Part shown: positions 16,852 to 24,960 of the stretch, one piece after another
Numbering within the stretch: the first letter of the stretch is position 1
Layout: each line of letters starts with the position of its first letter
Origin: Bacillus cereus
GTDB lineage: Bacteria; Bacillota; Bacilli; Bacillales; Bacillaceae_G
Direction of reading: 5' to 3'
Length of the DNA: 64,000 nt
Assembly (NCBI RefSeq): GCF_002584535.1
Contig: NZ_NUOT01000052.1
Span: 1-64,000 of the forward strand
The notes under the pieces: generated by a model
Databases searched by the model: none
What the model saw: only the letters and a program-made list of their open reading frames with translations
Told to the model about the DNA's origin: nothing
Position numbers and translations under genes: made by a program

Positions 16852-18723
16852 ATGTCTAATTTATTATCGTTTTTTAAAAGATTTGCCTTAACAAAATTAG
16901 ATTTTATTATTTTTACGGTTTTTTCATTTTGGAAACTCGTTCTCTTTTTTACCTCTCTATCCAATGAACCACAAGATATTGTCGTACGCTTAACGTTTTT
17001 CGAAATATTACTTGTACTGCCAATCATACATCTTTTCTCCAATAAATGGAGGATATTTAGCTTGTTTTTAATAGATATTGCGCTTAGCGTCCTATTACTT
17101 GCAAATGTGATCTATTATCGATACTTCCAAGATTTACTTTCCATCAGCCTTATTAAGCAATTTGGACAAGTATCTAGTTTAACAGATAGTATTTGGACAT
17201 TATTTGAATGGAAAGATATTATCTATTTCGCTGACATACCTGTATTAATTGTTGTCTATATCATTATGAACAAATATAACTGGTTCTCCCGTTCGAAACA
17301 ATTTGTCCGTCACCTTGTTGTGTTTTTAATGATTGTACTTCTCTTTTGCATTCCACTCCGCGAAAAGTATAAATATGTTGTGACGGCTGGAATTGCAGAT
17401 GCACGTTTTTCAAATATGTGGGTGGCAGACCATCTAGGAATTATAAACTATCATATATTTGATATTTATAAGTACGTTAATAACATGGTCTTAAAAGAGG
17501 ATATTTCGGACAAAAAAATAAATGAGTTAAAACAATGGTTCCATACTGAGAATGGGCAGGTTATACAGGGAGAGCATTTCGGAAAAGCAAAAGGACAAAA
17601 CGTCATTCTATTTCAAGCTGAATCTCTCCAAAACTTCGTTGTCGATTTAAGTATTGCAGGGCAGGAGATTACTCCAAACTTAAATCGTTTGAAAAAAGAA
17701 AGCATATACTATCCAAATTTCTTTGATCAAACAGATCAGGGAAGAACCTCTGATGGGGAATTTACAACTTTAGTCTCTATGCATCCATCTCGCTTTAATG
17801 GAAGTATTTATTTTAACTTCGCAGATAATACATTTGAAGGTTTACCTTTTATTTTAAGTGAGCATGGATATTCAACACTTTCAGCGCACGGTTATGACGG
17901 TAATTTTTGGAACAGATCGTTCATGCATCGTAGCTTAGGGTTCGAACAATCTATGTTTTCTAAAGACTTTAAGCCTGCTGAGAATATTGGATGGGGAATA
18001 TCAGATGTAGATTTCCTAAACCAGATGAAAGATGCGTTACCAACATTAGAACAACCATTTTTAAGCATGTTAATTACGCTATCAAATCATCATCCATATG
18101 ACTTACCGCCGCACCATCGTGAATTAGAACTTGGAGATTTAGAAGGTTCCTTAATGGGGAATTATCTTCACTCTGTTCATTATTTAGATAAAGCACTTGG
18201 GGTTTTTATTGAAGGACTAAAAGCGAAAGGAATCTATGATTCTTCTATATTCGTAATTTATGGTGATCATGACGCTGGATTGCCACTAGAAGAATTAAAT
18301 AAAATTGGATTAAACCAACAATTTGATCGTCAATTTGATAAAGTACCTTTCCTCATCCATAGTAGCGCACTAACAGAACAACAAGGTCTAGTTGATGAAC
18401 AAGCCAGTGGTCACTTAGATATTTCACCAACATTATTATACTTATTGGGTATATCACAAAATGATCGCTATTTTTTAGGCAAGCCTTTATTTGACCAAAA
18501 TACTGACAATCACTACGTTCCATTTCGAGATGGTTCCTTTGCCAAAGGAGATTATATTTTCTTAAATACAACTGGCTCCTTTACTCCAAAGAATGTTTGG
18601 AACTTTAAAAATGGAGAACAAGAAAATGGGTTGTCCAAGGAAAATTTTGATCAGGCTAATTTTAGGCTACACGTGTCTGACTTATTCCTAGAAGGAGACT
18701 TAATTCCCAAAATCAGAAAATAA
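16852..18723 (+). CDS. Lipoteichoic acid synthase family sulfatase-fold enzyme
   Basis: 623 residues. Five membrane helices occupy the first ~200 residues and an extracellular sulfatase-like domain follows. The metal and nucleophile site is visible: QAESLQNF (~258) supplies the Glu and DQGRTSDGEF (~297) the nucleophilic Thr, with YGDHDAG (~470) and a SGHLDISPT (~522) block for the second metal face. LtaS-type enzymes polymerise glycerol phosphate from phosphatidylglycerol onto a glycolipid. Cereus-group genomes carry several paralogues, so whether this is the main synthase, a primase or a stress isoform is open. Start ATG follows AAAGGGG. Confidence 0.9.
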   Translation: MSNLLSFFKRFALTKLDFIIFTVFSFWKLVLFFTSLSNEPQDIVVRLTFFEILLVLPIIHLFSNKWRIFSLFLIDIALSVLLLANVIYYRYFQDLLSISLIKQFGQVSSLTDSIWTLFEWKDIIYFADIPVLIVVYIIMNKYNWFSRSKQFVRHLVVFLMIVLLFCIPLREKYKYVVTAGIADARFSNMWVADHLGIINYHIFDIYKYVNNMVLKEDISDKKINELKQWFHTENGQVIQGEHFGKAKGQNVILFQAESLQNFVVDLSIAGQEITPNLNRLKKESIYYPNFFDQTDQGRTSDGEFTTLVSMHPSRFNGSIYFNFADNTFEGLPFILSEHGYSTLSAHGYDGNFWNRSFMHRSLGFEQSMFSKDFKPAENIGWGISDVDFLNQMKDALPTLEQPFLSMLITLSNHHPYDLPPHHRELELGDLEGSLMGNYLHSVHYLDKALGVFIEGLKAKGIYDSSIFVIYGDHDAGLPLEELNKIGLNQQFDRQFDKVPFLIHSSALTEQQGLVDEQASGHLDISPTLLYLLGISQNDRYFLGKPLFDQNTDNHYVPFRDGSFAKGDYIFLNTTGSFTPKNVWNFKNGEQENGLSKENFDQANFRLHVSDLFLEGDLIPKIRK

Positions 18724-18744
18724 AAAGGAACCATCCCATAGTGA

Positions 18745-18847
18745 TGTATGAAGCAGGAAGGACATCCTTCTTACTTCATACACCACCCTAAAGAAGTTCC
18801 CCTCATTTTAATTTAGAAGCGTTCTCTTTTAATAGGGGACGCTTCTA
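18745..18847. terminator. Two hairpins between convergent ltaS-family gene and thioesterase gene
   Basis: The first (18745-18782) has arms TGTATGAAGcAGGAAGG and its complement with a 4-base loop and one internal mismatch, but no T-tract. The second (18814-18847) has TAGAAGCGT/ACGCTTCTA arms. They fill the gap between two convergent genes and probably serve as terminators in both directions. Confidence 0.6.
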
Positions 18848-18875
18848 ATTGTATGACGATCAATTCGTCTATTCG

Positions 18876-19253
18876 CTATCTTTTTTCTTTAATAGCAACT
18901 GTACATCTTGAAATACAAAGCAGGTCATCATTTTCATCAATAATTCGTACATCCCAAACCATTGTTGTTTCTCCTTTATGGATCGGCGTACCGATTGCTG
19001 TTACGATTCCATCGCGTTTCGAGCGAATATGATTCGCATTAATTTCAAGTCCAAAACAAATACACTTTTCTTGATCAATTAAATTATACGCTCCTACGCT
19101 CGCTACAGTTTCTGCTAATGCAACTGATGCACCACCGTGCAAAAATCCCAACGGTTGATGTGTGCGTCCATCTACTGGCATAGTTGCTACCACTTTCTCT
19201 TCTGTCATTTCTAACAGCTCAATCCCAAGTGCATCCATTAATGTTTTCGGCAT
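18876..19253 (-). CDS. PaaI-type hotdog-fold thioesterase (YuxO-like)
   Basis: 125 residues, single hotdog domain. The motif HQPLGFLHGGASVALAE (~32-48) contains the HGG and Glu typical of PaaI/YdiI-type acyl-CoA thioesterases, including those hydrolysing 1,4-dihydroxy-2-naphthoyl-CoA in menaquinone synthesis. No men genes are adjacent, so the substrate is inferred only at family level. ATG follows AAGGGAG. Confidence 0.85.
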   Translation of the reverse strand: MPKTLMDALGIELLEMTEEKVVATMPVDGRTHQPLGFLHGGASVALAETVASVGAYNLIDQEKCICFGLEINANHIRSKRDGIVTAIGTPIHKGETTMVWDVRIIDENDDLLCISRCTVAIKEKR

Positions 19254-19346
19254 ACTATTTCTCCCTTTTCCTTGTTTAAAAATGTATAATTTCCTCTATT
19301 TATTTTCAAACTATCCATAGTATTTATCTAAGGAGGTTCCATCTAC

Positions 19347-20090
19347 ATGAAAAACAAATTCTGTATTCTATTACTCTTAGTCTCCTTGCTCATTATTGTA
19401 CCAAATTGTACGAAAGCAGCCCACCCTTCTAACTTGACAATCGATATAAAGACTGTCACGCAAAAAGGTAAGAAGCCTTATTTAGAGTATCAAATTAGCA
19501 GACCTTATTTTAGTAACTTTTACGATGAAAAATTTCAGAACAAATTGAATACATACTACAAAACAACAACAGATCGCTTTAAAACAACATTAGCAAAAGA
19601 AGCAAAAAAATATTATAAAGAGGCTCAGGAATCCAATGCACCTTTTCATCCATATGTTGTAAATGTCGATTATAAAGTGACATTGCAAAATTCTCCTTTA
19701 TTAAGCTTATACATAAACTATTACCAATATACAGGCGGTGCACATGGTTTATATACGTGGAAAGCAAATACGTTTGATTTAAAAGAAAAGAAGATACTCA
19801 GTCTAGCTGATTTATTTCAAAAAGACAGTAACTATAAAGATATTATTCGTACAGAAATCATTAGACAAATTAAACAAAATGAAAGTATTTATTTTCCAGA
19901 TGCTGCTGACAAAGTGATGAGTACAAAGAAATTCAACTACTTTTTAGAACCAGATAACCTTGTCATTTATTTCTCTTTATATGAAATCGCACCTTATTCA
20001 AGTGGAATCCCGCAATTTCGTATTCCATACACATTACTAAGGGATTCATTGAATCCTACTTATCAAAACATTTTGATTGACAATAGATAA
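19347..20090 (+). CDS. Secreted DUF4163/DUF3298 domain protein
   Basis: 247 residues. Residues 1-25 are a signal peptide, with likely cleavage after CTKAA, and the mature part has a DUF4163-like region (~30-125) followed by a DUF3298/RsiV-like region (~130-240; YTGGAHGLYTWKANTFDL is typical). Such domains occur in RsiV anti-sigma factors and PdaC deacetylase N-termini and are thought to bind cell-wall ligands or lysozyme; there is no sigma factor gene or catalytic domain here. ATG follows TAAGGAGG. Confidence 0.84.
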   Translation: MKNKFCILLLLVSLLIIVPNCTKAAHPSNLTIDIKTVTQKGKKPYLEYQISRPYFSNFYDEKFQNKLNTYYKTTTDRFKTTLAKEAKKYYKEAQESNAPFHPYVVNVDYKVTLQNSPLLSLYINYYQYTGGAHGLYTWKANTFDLKEKKILSLADLFQKDSNYKDIIRTEIIRQIKQNESIYFPDAADKVMSTKKFNYFLEPDNLVIYFSLYEIAPYSSGIPQFRIPYTLLRDSLNPTYQNILIDNR

Positions 20091-20104
20091 ACGAATTAGC
20101 TACG

Positions 20105-20142
20105 ATAATGTTAACTGAACATCAACAGGAGGTTAACATTAT
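20105..20142 (+). promoter_or_regulatory. BirA operator overlapping bioY start codon
   Basis: ATAATGTTAAC (20105-20115) and GTTAACATTAT (20132-20142) are perfect inverted arms with a 16-base spacer, the arrangement of Gram-positive BirA (biotin repressor) sites. The right arm contains the bioY ATG and the spacer contains its AGGAGG, so repressor binding would cover the translation start. Confidence 0.85.
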
Positions 20143-20737
20143 GAAGCAATTACGCGTTTCGGATTTATCACTAGCAGCTATGTTTGTTGCGCTTATGGCA
20201 ATTGGTGCGAATATCGTATCATGGGCACCCTTTTTACAAGTGGCTGGTGTTCCCCTTTCGATGCAACCATTCTTCGCAATTTTAGCGGGTCTTCTTCTCG
20301 GAAGCAGACTTGGGGCCTTATCTATGACTGTTTATATGCTTATTGGGGTTGCAGGAGCACCAATTTTCGCTAAATTCCAAGCTGGATTTGGCGCACTGTT
20401 AGATCCTACCGGTGGTTTTATTATCGCATTCATTATTGTTGCTTATGTAACAGGAAAACTAGTAGAACAAAGAGAAAAACCACAACTTGGGACATTTGCA
20501 ATCGCATCTGCCACTGGAATTATCTTAACTTATATCATTGGTACAACTTATATGTATGCGGCTGTAAACTTCTGGATGGGCGGAAATATGAGTTACAAAG
20601 CGGCTTGGACGATTATGATGTGGTTTGCTGTTAAAGATATCATCTTTACAATTATCGGTGCTATCATTGCACCTCGTATATACTATGCGGTTCATAACTC
20701 TGTATATCAACGCAATTCTAGTTTCTCTCCAAAATAG
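20141..20737 (+). CDS. bioY: Biotin ECF transporter substrate-binding subunit BioY
   Basis: 198 residues, six membrane helices, with the BioY pattern: GVPLSMQPFFAILAGLLLGSRLG (~40-62) then GAPIFAKFQAGFGALLDPTGGFI (~80-102). BioY binds biotin in the membrane and either works alone or with a shared ECF energising module; none is adjacent. The ATG at 20141 has AGGAGG, while an upstream in-frame ATG lacks one. The BirA operator over the start supports the biotin assignment. Confidence 0.94.
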   Translation: MKQLRVSDLSLAAMFVALMAIGANIVSWAPFLQVAGVPLSMQPFFAILAGLLLGSRLGALSMTVYMLIGVAGAPIFAKFQAGFGALLDPTGGFIIAFIIVAYVTGKLVEQREKPQLGTFAIASATGIILTYIIGTTYMYAAVNFWMGGNMSYKAAWTIMMWFAVKDIIFTIIGAIIAPRIYYAVHNSVYQRNSSFSPK

Positions 20738-20794
20738 AATACGTTGATCCTTAAACCATTTGAAGTAAATCATAAATTTAGAAAATAAGACACA

Positions 20795-20835
20795 AAAAGG
20801 ATATCATCAAAATCGATGATATCCTTTTCTTTTAG
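20795..20835 (+). terminator. Terminator of bioY
   Basis: A perfect 14-bp stem AAAAGGATATCATC with its complement, 6-base loop, followed by CTTTT. Confidence 0.88.
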
Positions 20836-20929
20836 AAACATCCTTGATTGCACTGATATAAATTTGATTTTTACATATAAATAAATTATGCTTGAAAAGA
20901 ATTAAAATTGCATAAGGAATTGATTATAA

Positions 20930-22486
20930 ATGGTAGGAACAGCCTCGCAAGACAAGGCAAAAAGATTTCTCATCGTAACATTATTTTTCACACTTGGGAC
21001 AGCTTTAGGCAAACTACTTGGATTTGCAAAAGAAGTTACACTTGGAGCTTATTTCGGTACAAACTATGCTGTAGATGCATATGTGGTTGCTTTAAATATA
21101 CCAACAATTGTATTCACTGGTATCACAGGCGCTTTTGCCTTCTCATTCATTCCTATTTTCATGGAACTAAAAGGCAAAGATCCTCTTAAAGCATATCGAT
21201 TTATGAATAACTTTTTAAATATTATTTTACTCATTTTCTTTATTCCGCTTTTGCTCATTGAACTGCAACCACATTTTTTTATTAAAATGTTTGCACATGG
21301 TTTACCCGAGCAAACAGCAGTATTGTCAGCCTATTTGCTGCAAATTATTTTTCCAACTGTATTTTGTACATTTTTTATTGATATCTTCAATGCTTATTTA
21401 AACAGTTTACATAAATTTCGAATTACAAGTATACAATGGATTGTGTTAAATGGGATTACACTACTTATCTTTGTTTTGCTCGTACAATGGATTGGAATTT
21501 ATGCACTTGCATTAGGTGTTATACTTGGAAATATTGTACAAACTATACTTGTCTACATTGCTTCTAGACGCGAAGGATACCATTATAAATTTTTAATTGA
21601 TTGGAAAGATCCTTCTTTAAAAAGGATGATGGCCTTAAGTATCCCTGCATTTATTACAAGTGTGTCTATTCAAATTAATTTACTCGTAGATCGAACGTTA
21701 GTTTCCGGACTGGAAGAAGGGTCTATTGCAGCTCTTAATTATTCTCAAAAGTTATATTTTATTCCACTTGGATTAATTGCTGCTCCTGTCTTAACTGTCA
21801 TGTACCCAAAATTCGTTGAATATGTAAACCAGGAGAATTGGAAACCATTCATTCAGCTCATTGAAACGAATATTAAAGTACTGTTATTTTTATTTATCCC
21901 AGTCTGTGTTTATTTTACATTCTTTACTGAAGAAATTGTAAAAGTGATTTATAACTATGGTGCATTCGGAAAGGATTCTATTGAGCTAACAGCAACCGCA
22001 CTACAATTTTATGCAGTCGCTGCTCTTATGCAACCTTTAAAAGATTTACTTGATCGCTTATTGTTTTCACTAAAACTGAATCGTTATATTATGTACGTAT
22101 CTATCGTTTCTATGGTTGTAAATGTTATATTATGTATCGTACTCGTTCATTATATTGGTTTAGCAGGTGCTGCACTTTCAACCTCTATTGCATCAGTAAG
22201 TACAGTATTTCTGTTATTATGGATGTTGCAAAAGTATATGAAAGAGAAAGAACAGATAAATTTGCACTACACTCGCTTTTTATTGAAATGTACCGTTGCA
22301 TCTTTTGTAAGTTTGTATGCTTCCAAACTACTGCTTCATTTCTCACATGATACAAAATTACTTATCTTATTAGCAATAACAGTCGGTGCTATCATTTACT
22401 TACTTATTACTTACATGTTAAGAGTAAAGGAGCTACAACAATTGCTATCGCTATTTTTAGGTAAAAGGAAGGATATAAATGAATAA
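20930..22486 (+). CDS. MurJ/MviN-family lipid-linked glycan flippase
   Basis: 518 residues, about fourteen membrane helices of the MOP flippase superfamily. The first 80 residues (GKLLGFAKEVTLGAYFGTNYAVDAYVVA) are close to MurJ, which flips lipid II. Here the gene heads a three-gene operon with a GT4 glycosyltransferase and an O-antigen-ligase-type polymerase, so export of a lipid-linked repeat unit is at least as likely as lipid II. It overlaps the next gene by eight bases. The ribosome site (AAGGAA) is weak. Confidence 0.85.
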   Translation: MVGTASQDKAKRFLIVTLFFTLGTALGKLLGFAKEVTLGAYFGTNYAVDAYVVALNIPTIVFTGITGAFAFSFIPIFMELKGKDPLKAYRFMNNFLNIILLIFFIPLLLIELQPHFFIKMFAHGLPEQTAVLSAYLLQIIFPTVFCTFFIDIFNAYLNSLHKFRITSIQWIVLNGITLLIFVLLVQWIGIYALALGVILGNIVQTILVYIASRREGYHYKFLIDWKDPSLKRMMALSIPAFITSVSIQINLLVDRTLVSGLEEGSIAALNYSQKLYFIPLGLIAAPVLTVMYPKFVEYVNQENWKPFIQLIETNIKVLLFLFIPVCVYFTFFTEEIVKVIYNYGAFGKDSIELTATALQFYAVAALMQPLKDLLDRLLFSLKLNRYIMYVSIVSMVVNVILCIVLVHYIGLAGAALSTSIASVSTVFLLLWMLQKYMKEKEQINLHYTRFLLKCTVASFVSLYASKLLLHFSHDTKLLILLAITVGAIIYLLITYMLRVKELQQLLSLFLGKRKDINE

Positions 22487-23546
22487 AATTATGTACCTTT
22501 TGAATTATGTCGGGGATGGTGGGTCGGAAAAATATGTCCTCGATTTAATTCAATCTATTGATCCAAAACGTTGTGTTCTTGTATATTCTACTCCTGGCCC
22601 TTTCTTACATAAGTTTGAGAAATTAAACATACCCATATATCGTATAGAAATGCACCATCCTTTTGATATACAAGCTGCAAGAAAACTTAAAAAAATAATC
22701 GCAAAAGAACAAGTAGATATAGTTCACGCACAATTTTTACGTGAGAACTATATTGCAATTTTAGCAAAACTATTAGGAGCATCCATACGTGTCATCTGGA
22801 CATATCATGTGGATGTTCCAATGGCACGTCCTTTAAGATGGTGCAATGCTTTTTTTACTCGTTACAATGACACGATTATTTGTATTTCACAGTTTATGAA
22901 ACAACAGCTTCTTGAAAAAGGGGTTCAAAAGGATAAATTAAAAATGATTTACAATGGTTTAGAAGACCCTTATTCAAATGCATTACCCGCTCTTCATAAA
23001 CCGATGAAAATCGCTGTAATTGGAAGGTTAAGCGAGGAAAAGGGGCAACCTTTTTTTATAAGAAGCTTACACAAGTTAAAAACACAATATCCGTCTTTAC
23101 AATGGCAATGTAATATTATTGGAGACGGGCCACTAAAAAGTCAATTAGAAAACTTAATCACGACGTTACAATTAGATGATTCCGTTTCTTTATTAGGTTT
23201 TCAAGATAACATTATAAAAGAATACGAAGCACATGATATAATCGTGATTCCGTCAAAAAATGAAGGATTATCCTACGTTGCAATTGAGGCAATTGCCATG
23301 AAAAAACCCGTGATTGCGACAAATATTGGTGGGTTACCTGAAGTTATTGTTCCAAATCAATCGGGTATCTCTATACCATATGGAGATGAAGAACAATTAG
23401 CAACTGCACTAGCAAGATTATTACAAGATGAAAAGCTATACCATTCCTTGGCAGAATGCGGACGCGAATATTATTTACAAAACTTCACTTTCTCTAAAAT
23501 GCTAACAGAAGTAAACAATATTTATCGCATACCATCATCATGTTAA
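22479..23546 (+). CDS. GT4-family glycosyltransferase
   Basis: 355 residues, GT-B fold. The N-terminal domain opens with a glycine-rich loop (GDGGSEKYVLD, ~10-20); the C-terminal domain has VIGRLSEEKGQ (~183) and the donor-binding EGLSYVAIEAIAMKKPVIA block (~263-281) of GT4 enzymes. It probably adds a sugar to the lipid-linked unit moved by the overlapping upstream flippase. Donor and acceptor unknown. AAGGAAGG precedes the ATG. Confidence 0.9.
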   Translation: MNKIMYLLNYVGDGGSEKYVLDLIQSIDPKRCVLVYSTPGPFLHKFEKLNIPIYRIEMHHPFDIQAARKLKKIIAKEQVDIVHAQFLRENYIAILAKLLGASIRVIWTYHVDVPMARPLRWCNAFFTRYNDTIICISQFMKQQLLEKGVQKDKLKMIYNGLEDPYSNALPALHKPMKIAVIGRLSEEKGQPFFIRSLHKLKTQYPSLQWQCNIIGDGPLKSQLENLITTLQLDDSVSLLGFQDNIIKEYEAHDIIVIPSKNEGLSYVAIEAIAMKKPVIATNIGGLPEVIVPNQSGISIPYGDEEQLATALARLLQDEKLYHSLAECGREYYLQNFTFSKMLTEVNNIYRIPSSC

Positions 23547-23558
23547 AGGAGACTATAT

Positions 23559-24932
23559 ATGATACACCTTACTCGATTTCATTATATACTGCTCAGCATT
23601 TTCTTTGTTACATTAGGGTTGTTATTCCCATCACCTTATACCGGGCTATTCATTTCAGCTTTATTAGCAGTCTCTGCTTTCCGAGATGAAAAGCTCGGTA
23701 TTGCTTATTTACTATTATTCATTCCGATGCGTCCTTTTCTTACAGCCTATAACGCTGGATTCAAATTGATCGGTTCTCTCATTATTCTCTCTTTGTTATG
23801 TAAATTGTTTTTACAATACCGACATAATATTTCAAAGCTATTTTCATTTCATTACTTTGAAATTGCATATTTTGTATTTTGTTTATTCGGATCTATTTTA
23901 GGAATAGTAAATGGCGTTTCCCTTACAGCGATTGTAATGCAGCTACATACCCTGTTACTATTTTACTTTGTATTCTATATTGTATCGCGGCTTTCTTTCC
24001 ATCATGATGATTTGTTATTTTTTGCAAAAATAACTTTCATCGCTTCCATTATCATTTCAATACAAGGTTTAATTGAAAAACTCTCTCTACGAAGTATGTT
24101 GCTTCCAGAGGCATGGAAAGAACTCGTATTAGCCCCTACAAATAAAATACGTATATACGGGATGGCCGGCGGTCCAAATGAATTAGCACTTTATTTAATA
24201 TTAGCATTTCTCATATCACTCTATTTATTGCGAGATGCTTCAACCAAAATGAAATATATCGTCTATATAGGACTCACGCTTATCGCAACGACGTTATTAT
24301 TAACATATTCACGTGGCGCTTTTTTAACAGTGATGATATTTGTAGTTCTTTATATCATCGTTTATAGACGTATACCGTATTGGAAATCACTACTTTCCGT
24401 ACTGCTAATATCATCCTTGTGTGCTGCAGGTATCTCTTCTGTGACGAATTATTTAGAAGGAGATGCTCTCGGAGCTAAACGTTTTTCAGAAGCTTTATCC
24501 GAAGAAACTGTTGAACTAAGTAAGCAAGATGGACGAATCTATTATGTGAAAAAAGCAGTAGAAATTTTCAAGGACAAACCGATTACAGGATATGGTTTCG
24601 GTACATTTGGTGATGCAGCTACTCAAACACATTCTTCACCAATTTATAAGCAGTACAATATTACATGGAATTTTTATTCGGATAACCAGTACATTCAGAT
24701 CCTTGCTGAAACGGGCCTCATTGGAGTCATCCTATGCGCTATATTTGCATTTGGTTTTTTAAGGCTGTTTTGGGAATATAGAAAAGAAGCACCATTTGGT
24801 CCCCTCCTCTTATATTTATGCGTCGGCGCTATCGTCGGAAGTGCTTTTTATAATATCTTAGAGAATGGAATCTTTATGATATATTTCTTTCTCACAGCTG
24901 GATGTATATTGAAAAAGAAAGAGGACTACTGA
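23559..24932 (+). CDS. O-antigen ligase/polymerase family membrane protein
   Basis: 457 residues with about eleven to twelve membrane helices and a large external loop (~300-385) typical of the WaaL/Wzy family, including GYGFGTFGDAATQTHS (~340) with the conserved His after a G-rich turn, and LTYSRGAFL (~248). It would join or polymerise lipid-linked glycans outside the membrane. Twelve bases separate it from the GT4 gene and AAAGGAG precedes the ATG. With the two upstream genes it forms a minimal flippase-transferase-polymerase set. Confidence 0.87.
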   Translation: MIHLTRFHYILLSIFFVTLGLLFPSPYTGLFISALLAVSAFRDEKLGIAYLLLFIPMRPFLTAYNAGFKLIGSLIILSLLCKLFLQYRHNISKLFSFHYFEIAYFVFCLFGSILGIVNGVSLTAIVMQLHTLLLFYFVFYIVSRLSFHHDDLLFFAKITFIASIIISIQGLIEKLSLRSMLLPEAWKELVLAPTNKIRIYGMAGGPNELALYLILAFLISLYLLRDASTKMKYIVYIGLTLIATTLLLTYSRGAFLTVMIFVVLYIIVYRRIPYWKSLLSVLLISSLCAAGISSVTNYLEGDALGAKRFSEALSEETVELSKQDGRIYYVKKAVEIFKDKPITGYGFGTFGDAATQTHSSPIYKQYNITWNFYSDNQYIQILAETGLIGVILCAIFAFGFLRLFWEYRKEAPFGPLLLYLCVGAIVGSAFYNILENGIFMIYFFLTAGCILKKKEDY

Positions 24933-24960
24933 TATTTCAGTAGTCCTCTTTCTTTTTATA
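24918..24960. terminator. Bidirectional terminator between polymerase and yfhO-like operons
   Basis: A perfect 14-bp stem AAAGAGGACTACTG with its complement and 6-base loop, T-rich on both strands. It ends two convergent envelope operons and overlaps the polymerase stop. Confidence 0.88.
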
